This document shows, one piece after another, positions 16,094-22,683 of a stretch of DNA of 35,741 nucleotides (its first letter is position 1; every line of letters starts with the position of its first letter). The notes beneath the pieces were generated by a model. That model ran no database searches. It saw only the letters and a program-made list of their open reading frames with translations, and had not been told where the DNA came from. The position numbers and the translations under genes are program-made. Source of the DNA: Bacteroidales bacterium (GTDB lineage: Bacteria > Bacteroidota > Bacteroidia > Bacteroidales > F082); assembly GCA_017561025.1 (NCBI GenBank), contig JAFZDU010000111.1:1-35741 (forward strand), in the 5' to 3' direction.

Positions 16094-16124
16094 GTAAAAA
16101 CAGCTCCAAAAATTAGGAGCTGTT
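16094..16124 (-). terminator. Intra-operon hairpin (terminator or attenuator)
   Basis: AACAGCTCC (16099-16107) pairs with GGAGCTGTT (16116-16124) over an 8-base loop, and on the minus strand it is followed by TTTTTAC. It sits in the 51-base gap between two minus-strand genes, so it may partly terminate transcription and divide the operon two plus two. Confidence 0.7.
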
Positions 16125-16132
16125 ATGTTTCA

Positions 16133-16711
16133 TTATTTAAGTGAAGTTTCTTTAACTCTCATGTCTCCGAGCAAGACATCCCAGAAACCGATGAGGCGAC
16201 CGCCGATCTGAGTCTCTTTACGTTTCACGTAGACCGTGATATCTTTTTTGGTTGTGTCTTGGTAGATGAGACGGCCTTCTTTATCGAAGCCTTTGAATGT
16301 CTGGAACACTGTGATAACACCTACATAAGTTCCGTCTGGCTGACGTTGCAAGTCGCTGACGTATTCTATTTTATACCAGTCGATTTCGACTCTGTCGTAG
16401 TTGAGGCGCATCAAGCGTTCGAGGTATTTACGTACTTTGTAGTACATCACCTCATTAGATGCCAATGAAGAAACGCCTATCTCTGCATCAGGAGCGAAGA
16501 GCTCTTCTGCGCGGTCGATGACTCTGTTAGCTTCACTCCATGGAGTCTCTTTAGAACCGACGATCTTGATATATTTGCTAAGGTCACGAACTTTTTCAAG
16601 AGCGAGGCTATCGACAGCTTGTTTACGTTCAGGGCTTAATTCTTGAGCAAAAACCTGTGTATTACCGATAAGAAATATACCGAATAACAATGTCAACAAT
16701 ATTTTCTTCAT
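16133..16711 (-). CDS. Hypothetical exported protein
   Basis: 192 residues with a signal peptide ending near residue 23 (QVFAQ). The mature part mixes helices and strands (EANRVIDRAEELFAPDAEIGV, then VEIDWYKIEYV, YVGVITVFQTF and DITVYVKR), reminiscent of an NTF2-like cone fold, but I do not recognise a named family. It is 5 bases from the upstream lipoprotein gene, indicating an operon. No catalytic motif is apparent. Confidence 0.75.
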   Translation of the reverse strand: MKKILLTLLFGIFLIGNTQVFAQELSPERKQAVDSLALEKVRDLSKYIKIVGSKETPWSEANRVIDRAEELFAPDAEIGVSSLASNEVMYYKVRKYLERLMRLNYDRVEIDWYKIEYVSDLQRQPDGTYVGVITVFQTFKGFDKEGRLIYQDTTKKDITVYVKRKETQIGGRLIGFWDVLLGDMRVKETSLK

Positions 16712-16716
16712 AACAT

Positions 16717-17349
16717 TTACTTTTTAATTAATTCTAACTCAGTGATTTTGTTGTTGCTGTCATATTTGATGTTATAGATGCCGACAGCCACTTTCTTTTG
16801 GTCTTTGATATAGTTCAAATATCTCTCTGCTGTTGTAGGAGCGTCATAGTCAATGATATCGCCAACATGATAGACAATGATGAGGACTGGAACATCAGGT
16901 GATGCGAACAACTTCAATGCCTCTGCTATCTTAGCGTTAGCAGTCTCTGCATTTGGAGCAGCAGCTATGATTGTGAAGTAATCTTCCAAAGATGTCACCT
17001 GTTTGACCTTATTCTGTTCTTCTATCTGGCGGAGGCGTTCTTCTTCAGCAACGCGTGCAGCTTCTGCCATCTTACGTTCAACGACTTCTTTTGCCTTGAC
17101 AATCAATGCATCTATTTCTGCATTTTGAAGATCAGATTTTTCTATTTCTTCAATTCTTGATTTTTGTTCTTCTAATGTCCACTGTGTAGTTCCTTCAATA
17201 ATAGCGTTCAAGTCAGTCTTTGCTTGTAAAAGCTTAGCTTCATACTCTTTCTTTGCTAACTTTTTCTTACTGCTGCAACTTGTTGTACCACCTATAGTTA
17301 CAAAAGCTAGCATTGTAATTAAGATAATGTTTTTAACGTGTAATTTCAT
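16717..17349 (-). CDS. Hypothetical lipoprotein with coiled coil
   Basis: 210 residues. The lipobox TTSC gives acylated C25. Residues of about 28-120 are Lys/Glu-rich helix, probably coiled coil (KKKLAKKEYEAKLL.. and AEEERLRQIEEQNK). A small alpha/beta part (VPVLIIVYHVGD...) forms the C-terminus. First gene of the four-gene minus-strand operon, with a TATATTTG -7-like box 28-35 bases upstream. The family is not recognised; an envelope-anchored partner for the downstream exported proteins is inference from context. Confidence 0.78.
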   Translation of the reverse strand: MKLHVKNIILITMLAFVTIGGTTSCSSKKKLAKKEYEAKLLQAKTDLNAIIEGTTQWTLEEQKSRIEEIEKSDLQNAEIDALIVKAKEVVERKMAEAARVAEEERLRQIEEQNKVKQVTSLEDYFTIIAAAPNAETANAKIAEALKLFASPDVPVLIIVYHVGDIIDYDAPTTAERYLNYIKDQKKVAVGIYNIKYDSNNKITELELIKK

Positions 17350-17376
17350 AGTTATTGTAATTAAAATTCATCTTTG

Positions 17377-17384
17377 CAAATATA
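17377..17384 (-). promoter_or_regulatory. Candidate -7 box for the lipoprotein/LRR operon
   Basis: The minus strand reads TATATTTG, matching TAnnTTTG, 28-35 bases before the ATG at 17349. No good -33 TTTG at the right spacing was found. Confidence 0.45.
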
Positions 17385-17433
17385 ATAATTTTGGGCTTAA
17401 GTTTTGAAATGATTTTTTTATGATTTTTGCAGT

Positions 17434-19206
17434 ATGATTAAACACTACAACATACCTATCTTTTTGCCTGAATTGGCCTGTCCTTATCGTTGCGTTTACT
17501 GCAATCAGTTTAGCATTACAGGATTGAACGACATTGTCAAAGCCGATGATGTCAAGACTATTATTGACAGTCACTTAGCCTCATTCAAGGAAGAGAAGCG
17601 TTTTGTTGAAGTGGCATTTTTCGGAGGTAATTTCACAGGCCTTCCGCTCCAGATGCAGAACGATTATCTGGATGCCGTGCAACCTTATCTCGACAAAGGA
17701 CTTATCGACGGCATACGCTGCAGCACTCGCCCCGACTACATCACGCTCCAACGCGTCCAAGAAATAAAACGCCTCGGAATGCGTAACATCGAACTCGGAG
17801 CGCAAAGCACCAACGACGAAATCCTGAAACAATGCAAACGCGGACATACTTACAACGACATTGTTGAAGCTTCGCAAACAATCCTTTCTGAAGGAATCAC
17901 ATTAGGATTACAGATGATGATTGGATTGCCGTCGAGCAGCGAGGAACACGACTTGCAGACAGCAAAAGACATAGTAAATCTCGGCGCAGAAGAGACTCGC
18001 ATATATCCTTGCATAGTAGTAAAAGACACCGAGTTAGCAGCGATGTATAAATCAGGAGAATATGAAGCGCTCTCTATTGAAGAAGCAGTCAAACGTTCTT
18101 CAAAACTTTATTCTTATTTCACAGAAAATAACGTCAAGGTCTTAAGAATCGGACTTCACACCTCCGACGAATTAGATAATGAAGCTTACGTAGCAGGACC
18201 TTATCATAAGAACTTCGCCGAGATGGTCTTCAGCAATATCTGGAAAGAGAAACTGAGATGCTTAGATCCTGAGACTCTGAGAAGTAAAGACATTATCATC
18301 AATGTTCCTGAGTCGCAGATAAATCACGCCATAGGATGGAAAGGAGAGAATAAGAAATTATTATTGGAAAGATTTGATAATGTTGTTTTTAAATCTTTTG
18401 TCAACGGACAACGGTCAACAGACAACAGACTTTATCCACAGAACGATTTTGATTTCACTATTACTTCAAAAGAAGAGTTGCCAACTATAATCGCTGACGG
18501 ACGAATGCCGGAGGAAGCGAAGAAGAATCTCAAAAAACTAGGCGATGTCTTATTCTTAAATCCGACTGATATAACATATAAATCAATATCTGCTCATCCT
18601 GACATTTTCTTCTTCCAAGGAAAAGACGGATTAGTCTATGCGCCCAACGCACCGAAGAGAATCGTCAAGGAACTAAAGAAACGAAAGATAAAACTGACAG
18701 AAGGCAAGAAAGAAGTCGGAAGAAAATATCCAGACACAGTGCCTTATAATGCAGTCGGCATCGGCGACACTTTAATACATAATCTCAAACACACTGACCC
18801 TACGATTTTGTCACTATATGAAAACCATATACAAGTAAATCAAGGATATACGAGATGTAATCTTGTAGCGTTGAAGGAGGGTGTTTTTATTACGTCGATT
18901 CCGGACAACAGACAACAGACAACAGACAACAGACTTTGTCCATCAGAATCTCACGTAGAGACGTACGGACGTACGTCTATCCTCTACATTGATCCTAAAC
19001 AGATAAAATTAGAAGGTCACGACCATGGATTTTTCCCTGGATGTTGCGGCGTCTGGAAGAACAATCTGATAGTCTGCGGCAACACTAAACATCTTAAAGA
19101 AAAAGCAGAACTCGACAAATTCCTCAAAGACAACAACTTCAACCTCATCGAATTATACGATGGAGAACTGGTTGATGTTGGAAGCATTTTGATAATTGAA
19201 AACTGA
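17434..19206 (+). CDS. Radical SAM protein fused to a DUF6873-like domain
   Basis: 590 residues. The N-terminal half is a radical SAM domain with C16-x3-C20-x2-C23 (CPYRCVYC), FFGGNFTGL and QMMIGLP, closest in feel to the Elp3/HemN-like group; it should bind a 4Fe-4S cluster and cleave S-adenosylmethionine. From about residue 350 a second domain resembles DUF6873, a guanidino-group-modifying-like fold of unknown activity: NQGYTRCNLVAL, IKLEGHDHGFFPGCCG and a C-terminal DGELVDVGSILI. Heptad repeats encode the linker between domains (about 323-336) and a loop in the second domain (about 491-505), which also carries a GTAGAGACG element. The stop TGA lies in a TGAAAGT heptad. The fusion is seen directly; the substrate is unknown. 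Confidence 0.82.
   Translation: MIKHYNIPIFLPELACPYRCVYCNQFSITGLNDIVKADDVKTIIDSHLASFKEEKRFVEVAFFGGNFTGLPLQMQNDYLDAVQPYLDKGLIDGIRCSTRPDYITLQRVQEIKRLGMRNIELGAQSTNDEILKQCKRGHTYNDIVEASQTILSEGITLGLQMMIGLPSSSEEHDLQTAKDIVNLGAEETRIYPCIVVKDTELAAMYKSGEYEALSIEEAVKRSSKLYSYFTENNVKVLRIGLHTSDELDNEAYVAGPYHKNFAEMVFSNIWKEKLRCLDPETLRSKDIIINVPESQINHAIGWKGENKKLLLERFDNVVFKSFVNGQRSTDNRLYPQNDFDFTITSKEELPTIIADGRMPEEAKKNLKKLGDVLFLNPTDITYKSISAHPDIFFFQGKDGLVYAPNAPKRIVKELKKRKIKLTEGKKEVGRKYPDTVPYNAVGIGDTLIHNLKHTDPTILSLYENHIQVNQGYTRCNLVALKEGVFITSIPDNRQQTTDNRLCPSESHVETYGRTSILYIDPKQIKLEGHDHGFFPGCCGVWKNNLIVCGNTKHLKEKAELDKFLKDNNFNLIELYDGELVDVGSILIIEN
18400..18441 (+). repeat. Heptad array, GACAACA family, at the radical SAM domain junction
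   Basis: Six units: GTCAACG, GACAACG, GTCAACA, GACAACA, GACTTTA, TCCACAG. It is translated as VNGQRSTDNRLYPQ. It contains TTATCCACA (18432-18440), an exact match to the standard DnaA box. It lies between the radical SAM and DUF6873-like parts. Confidence 0.88.
18904..18946 (+). repeat. Heptad array, GACAACA family, in the DUF6873-like part
   Basis: Four perfect GACAACA units, then GACTTTG and TCCATCAG. The end differs from TCCACAG by an inserted T. It is translated as DNRQQTTDNRLCPS. It is followed 8 bases later by a GTAGAGACG element. Confidence 0.88.
18955..18987 (+). repeat. GTAGAGACG palindromic element, copy 2
   Basis: GTAGAGACGTAC (18955-18966), GGAC, then GTACGTCT-ATCCT-CTAC (18971-18987): an inverted repeat whose right arm has five extra bases. 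It lies in frame inside the radical SAM/DUF6873 gene and encodes ETYGRTSILY. Confidence 0.7.
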
Positions 19207-19231
19207 AAGTTGAAAGTTGAAAGTTGGCAAC
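19197..19231 (+). repeat. Heptad array, TTGAAAG family, over the radical SAM gene stop
   Basis: TGAAAAC, TGAAAGT, TGAAAGT, TGAAAGT, TGGCAAC. The gene's TGA (19204-19206) is the start of the second unit. The array fills most of the 29-base gap to the convergent ATPase gene, and no other terminator is visible there. Confidence 0.85.
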
Positions 19232-19235
19232 CATC

Positions 19236-20411
19236 TTAATACAGCAATCCGAAAGTCCACAAAGGAACTATATTTGAAGAACCATATTCTATATCATCTT
19301 TAACGAGATATGAATCTTTAATATCCTTTATCTGCTTCTGTTTCTTGTTTTTACCACCCAATTCAAATGTATATTTCTTATCTACAATAAAATCAGAATA
19401 TGGAGATGATGTAATATCGTATATTGGCTTTAACAATGATAAAAATACCGTCTCTCTGGCATTTCCTATATCAGTCATATCTCCAACCAAAGCATACGAC
19501 AGATTCGTGTTGTTAAGATATATTTTATCAACTTTACCCAAAGAACTTATTCCAAAAGAATTATCGCGCAAAATATTGATAAGCTGAGCTTTTTCAAGGT
19601 ATATCATCAGGTCGGAGACCAATTTTCTATTTACATCTATATCATTGGAAATCTTGCTGTAATTAGGTTTAAACGGAACAGACTGCGCTATTATATACAT
19701 CAATTTCTTCAAAGCATGAGCCGTTGAAACCGTCATCTCCGCAAAATCTTTTATATCATTTTCAAGTATCTGATTTACAATTGAAGATAATCTCATATAA
19801 TATCCATAATCCTTAAAGAATGGATAATAACCTTCTTTCATATAATCTTTAAACAACGCCAAAGGTTTATAGTCAGCATATGGAAATTCGACATTATGTG
19901 ACAATACCTCTTGCAAAGAATGTGTTTTCACATTGACATCACGCGAAATCATCAGATATTCTCTGAACGACAGACCAGGCAATCTATACTCCAATTTGCG
20001 ACGCGACAAATCAGCACCGCCTTTTTCAAGTTCCAAGATAGACGAACCTGTATATACGATTTTTAAGTCAGGAAACGAGTCATAAATATTTTTTATTTCT
20101 TGAGACCAATTCTTATACTTATGAATTTCATCTATATATAATGCCTTTCCACCTAAATTATAGAATTCATTAGCTAACTCCAACAAAGAATGAGCTGAAA
20201 AATAAATATTATCAGCAGAAACATACAATGTTGAATTTATATCTTCATATAATTTGATATGCTGTAAAACAAGTGTAGATTTTCCAACGCCACGAGCACC
20301 AAGAATTGCTATCAACCTCGACTTCCATTCAATTTCATCATGTAAATATCTCACATATTTTGTTGAAACCAATTCTATTTCTTTCAAAAATACATTTTTC
20401 AAAGCATTCAT
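19236..20411 (-). CDS. AAA ATPase, DUF4143-type
   Basis: 391 residues. Walker A GARGVGKST (38-46), Walker B ALYIDEIH (about 89-96) and the sensor-like YTGSS match the AAA_14 plus DUF4143 family, common in Bacteroidota and archaea as accessory ATPases of unknown role. The C-terminal half contains the typical DUF4143 stretch (winged-helix-like, then a nuclease-fold-like region ending LVKDDIEYG). It is monocistronic, convergent with the radical SAM gene and preceded by a TATCTTTG box 28 bases upstream. Such genes often lie in variable or defence neighbourhoods, but nothing else here suggests that. Confidence 0.88.
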   Translation of the reverse strand: MNALKNVFLKEIELVSTKYVRYLHDEIEWKSRLIAILGARGVGKSTLVLQHIKLYEDINSTLYVSADNIYFSAHSLLELANEFYNLGGKALYIDEIHKYKNWSQEIKNIYDSFPDLKIVYTGSSILELEKGGADLSRRKLEYRLPGLSFREYLMISRDVNVKTHSLQEVLSHNVEFPYADYKPLALFKDYMKEGYYPFFKDYGYYMRLSSIVNQILENDIKDFAEMTVSTAHALKKLMYIIAQSVPFKPNYSKISNDIDVNRKLVSDLMIYLEKAQLINILRDNSFGISSLGKVDKIYLNNTNLSYALVGDMTDIGNARETVFLSLLKPIYDITSSPYSDFIVDKKYTFELGGKNKKQKQIKDIKDSYLVKDDIEYGSSNIVPLWTFGLLY

Positions 20412-20438
20412 AACACAATGATTTTTAATTTATAAACG

Positions 20439-20446
20439 CAAAGATA
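20439..20446 (-). promoter_or_regulatory. -7 box for the AAA/DUF4143 gene
   Basis: The minus strand reads TATCTTTG, a match to TAnnTTTG, 28 bases before the ATG. No clear -33 box is visible in the AT-rich upstream stretch. Confidence 0.5.
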
Positions 20447-20452
20447 ATAAAA

Positions 20453-20506
20453 ATTGCAATCTCCATCTTACATTTTTTTAAAAAATTGAGACTTGCATCT
20501 TGCAAT
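20453..20506. repeat. Degenerate inverted heptads around TTGCAAG
   Basis: ATTGCAATCTCCATCTTACAT (20453-20473) and ATTGAGA, CTTGCAT, CTTGCAAT (20485-20506) share inverted 7-base words (TTGCAAG/CTTGCAA). It resembles a decayed version of the TTGAAAG hairpin at 5871-5926. It lies in the 315-base gap between the ATPase and U32 genes. Confidence 0.4.
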
Positions 20507-20578
20507 TTAAAAAATATCATTATAAAGAAATATAAATCAAAGAGTTAACTAAGTCTTTTTGGTTAGGAATCAGTAATT

Positions 20579-20600
20579 TTCTGTCGTCCTTTCAGGACTT
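20579..20600. repeat. Small palindrome, CTGTCG-stem-loop family, copy 2
   Basis: TTCTGTCG runs into GTCCT-TTC-AGGAC (20586-20598). It has the same lead-in and 5-3-5 geometry as 2371-2390 with a different stem, as expected for compensated changes in a folded element. Confidence 0.4.
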
Positions 20601-20628
20601 AATACGTATCTACTAATTTTAAATTCTT

Positions 20629-20660
20629 GGCGACTTGGTGTCTCGGTGACTCGGTGACTT
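20629..20660 (+). repeat. Octad array, GGTGACTC family
   Basis: Four 8-base units: GGCGACTT, GGTGTCTC, GGTGACTC, GGTGACTT. Intergenic, 10 bases before a heptad array. When repeated, the unit contains TGA in each frame. Confidence 0.8.
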
Positions 20661-20670
20661 TAAAAAACTT

Positions 20671-20698
20671 TTGTCTTTTGCCGTTTGTCCGTTGCCTT
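20671..20698 (+). repeat. Heptad array, TTGTCCG variant
   Basis: Four units: TTGTCTT, TTGCCGT, TTGTCCG, TTGCCTT. Read in reverse these are a variant of the GACAACA family (CGGACAA). It is directly upstream of the TATCTTTG box of the U32 gene and supplies the candidate -33 TTTG. Confidence 0.7.
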
Positions 20699-20710
20699 TT
20701 CTTATCTTTG
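20677..20710 (+). promoter_or_regulatory. Promoter of the U32 gene, -33 box inside the heptad array
   Basis: TTTG at 20677-20680 lies in the heptad array and TATCTTTG is at 20703-20710, a 22-base spacing, slightly long for TTTG/TAnnTTTG. Another TTTG at 20684-20687 is too close. The ATG is at 20727. Confidence 0.45.
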
Positions 20711-20726
20711 CGACAAACATTTCCTT

Positions 20727-22631
20727 ATGAAAAAAATAGAACTTTTATCGCCGGCGAAGAATCTGGAAGTTGGCATCGCTGCCATCAACCATGGCGCTGA
20801 CGCAGTATATATAGGTGGACCTAGTTTTGGTGCACGTGAGAAGGTGGGCAACAGCATCGAAGACATAGAGGCTTTGTGCAGACACGCTGCTCTCTTCGAT
20901 GCAAAGGTTTACGTCACAATGAATACTCTTTTGTACGACAGTGAGTTAGAAGACGCTCGCAAGCTCGCTTACGACTGCTGGAATGCTGGTGTCGATGCGC
21001 TCATCGTACAGGACATGGCGTTATTGAACATGGACATGCCTCCTATCGCATTGCACGCTTCAACACAATGTCATAACATTGAAGCAGAGAAAGTCAAGTT
21101 CCTCGAAGACGTCGGTTTCTCGCAAGTGGTGCTCGCACGAGAACTCAGCATCGAGCAGATAAAAGACATCAGATCAAAAACCACAGTTCCTTTAGAATAT
21201 TTCGTTCACGGCGCGTTATGCGTTTCATATAGCGGTCAGTGTTATTTAAGCCACGTCATCGGAGGCCGTTCTGCCAACAGAGGCGCATGCGCTCAGCCTT
21301 GCCGTCTCAGCTGGAACCTCGAGAATGCAGAAGGCAAACGCCTGATAAGCAACAGACATCTTCTCTCATTAAGAGATTTGAACAACAGCAAAAACATAGA
21401 AGAACTCATCGATGCCGGCATCACTTCTTTCAAAATCGAAGGCAGGTTGAAAGACATCGACTATGTCAAAAATGTCACTGCTTATTACAGAAATAAAATT
21501 GACGAAGTCATTGCAAAACGCGACGACCTTTGCAGAAGCTCTCGCGGAGAAAGCAGCCCTTCGTTCTACCCTGCTCCAGAGAAGTCATTCTCAAGAGGCT
21601 TCACCGATTACTTCATCCACGGCCGTCAGAAATATATCGACGCTCCTTATTCCCCAAAATCAATGGGAGAATATCTCGGCACCATCGAGAAAATCAAAAA
21701 CAAATCCATCACCATCAGAACAGGAAAAGAACTTCATAACGGCGACGGACTTTGTTTCTTGGACAGAGAAAACAATCTCTTAGGTTTCAATGTTAATGCT
21801 GTTGCTGAAAACAAAACAAGGAGTCTTTCACAGACCATCACAAGCAACACCGACATCTCGATGGCGACAAGATTCAAGATCGAAGGAAGCAAGATCTTCA
21901 GAAACCACGACAATGTCTGGGAAAAAGAACTTGAGAAATCCAATGGCAACAGAAAGCAGAAGATCAGCTTGAGATTCACTGATACAGAAGACGGATTTGC
22001 TTTGTCAGCGAAATTATATAATAAAGATTCAGAATACGTTACAACAAATATCTCAATAGATAAAGAAGTCGCGATAAACACAGAAAAGGCTCTTGACAAC
22101 ATTAAAAGCAAGCTGTCACAATGGGGCGATACTGAGTTCTCTGTTGAGGAGATTGACGTTGAATTCGGACAACAGACAACAGACAACGGACAACAGACTT
22201 TGTCCACAGCATATTTCATCAGAGCGTCGGTTTTAGGTGAGATGAAGAAAGATTTAGTGGAGAAATTAAAATCATATCTCATTGAGAAACATCGTAATGA
22301 GAGAGATTGTAGAGACGTCACTCCTGTGGCGTCTAACGTGATTTATCCTAAAGAAAGTTTAACATATTTAGGCAACGTCATCAATGAAAAGTCGAGAGAG
22401 TTTTACAAGAGACACGGTGTTGAAATAATCGAAGACGGATTGGAGAAATTACGTTCTGGCGACGAGCTCGTTGTGATGACGACAAAGCACTGTGTTCGTT
22501 ATGCCAACAATATATGTAGCAAGGAGATAGGCAAACCTGCGACATCATTATATCTTGCTAATGACAAAGGCAGATTCCGCTTAGATTTCGATTGCAGAAA
22601 TTGTTGCATGAAAGTGATAAAAGAAAAATAA
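20727..22631 (+). CDS. U32 family peptidase / tRNA hydroxylase-like protein, long form
   Basis: 634 residues from the ATG at 20727; an upstream TTG at 20685 would place the start inside a heptad array and upstream of the promoter box. The U32 core is recognisable: ELLSPAKNLEVGIAAI at the N-terminus, GADAVYIGG, LHASTQ, the cysteine-rich YFVHGALCVSYSGQCYLS and NRGACAQPCR, and KIEGRLKD. The C-terminal DUF3656-like extension ends with DCRNCCMKV. The family includes PrtC-type proteins and TrhP/RlhA, which hydroxylate tRNA or rRNA using an Fe-S cluster; a tRNA-modifying role is the better guess. Heptad (codons 481-494) and GTAGAGACG (about 528-536) inserts both lie in the C-terminal part, in frame. 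Confidence 0.88.
   Translation: MKKIELLSPAKNLEVGIAAINHGADAVYIGGPSFGAREKVGNSIEDIEALCRHAALFDAKVYVTMNTLLYDSELEDARKLAYDCWNAGVDALIVQDMALLNMDMPPIALHASTQCHNIEAEKVKFLEDVGFSQVVLARELSIEQIKDIRSKTTVPLEYFVHGALCVSYSGQCYLSHVIGGRSANRGACAQPCRLSWNLENAEGKRLISNRHLLSLRDLNNSKNIEELIDAGITSFKIEGRLKDIDYVKNVTAYYRNKIDEVIAKRDDLCRSSRGESSPSFYPAPEKSFSRGFTDYFIHGRQKYIDAPYSPKSMGEYLGTIEKIKNKSITIRTGKELHNGDGLCFLDRENNLLGFNVNAVAENKTRSLSQTITSNTDISMATRFKIEGSKIFRNHDNVWEKELEKSNGNRKQKISLRFTDTEDGFALSAKLYNKDSEYVTTNISIDKEVAINTEKALDNIKSKLSQWGDTEFSVEEIDVEFGQQTTDNGQQTLSTAYFIRASVLGEMKKDLVEKLKSYLIEKHRNERDCRDVTPVASNVIYPKESLTYLGNVINEKSREFYKRHGVEIIEDGLEKLRSGDELVVMTTKHCVRYANNICSKEIGKPATSLYLANDKGRFRLDFDCRNCCMKVIKEK
22168..22209 (+). repeat. Heptad array, GACAACA family, inside the U32 gene
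   Basis: Six units: GACAACA, GACAACA, GACAACG, GACAACA, GACTTTG, TCCACAG, with TTGTCCACA at 22200-22208. It is translated as GQQTTDNGQQTLSTA. Confidence 0.9.
22310..22334 (+). repeat. GTAGAGACG palindromic element, copy 3
   Basis: GTAGAGACGTCAC, TCCT, GTGGCGTC. It matches copy 1 (7405-7428, minus strand) except for one extra C. It is in frame in the U32 gene and encodes part of CRDVTPVAS. Confidence 0.75.
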
Positions 22632-22638
22632 AAATCAT

Positions 22639-22646
22639 TATTTTTG
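22639..22646 (+). promoter_or_regulatory. Candidate -7 box for aspS
   Basis: TATTTTTG matches TAnnTTTG, 38-45 bases before the aspS ATG and just after the U32 stop. No -33 TTTG at the right place, so aspS may instead be read through from the U32 gene. Confidence 0.35.
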
Positions 22647-22683
22647 TAGGTCAATTTAGGTAAAAAACAAAACAGATATAACT

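Noticed and set aside
18432-18440. Replication origin from the DnaA box
   Set aside because: A single exact box inside a coding gene, with no dnaA, no box cluster and no AT-rich unwinding region nearby.
19236-20411. Defence-island gene
   Set aside because: DUF4143 ATPases can occur in variable regions, but no neighbour here is a nuclease, toxin, restriction or integrase gene.
20685-20726. Longer U32 protein with a TTG start
   Set aside because: It would begin inside the heptad array and upstream of the TATCTTTG box; the ATG at 20727 gives the usual ELLSPAKN start.
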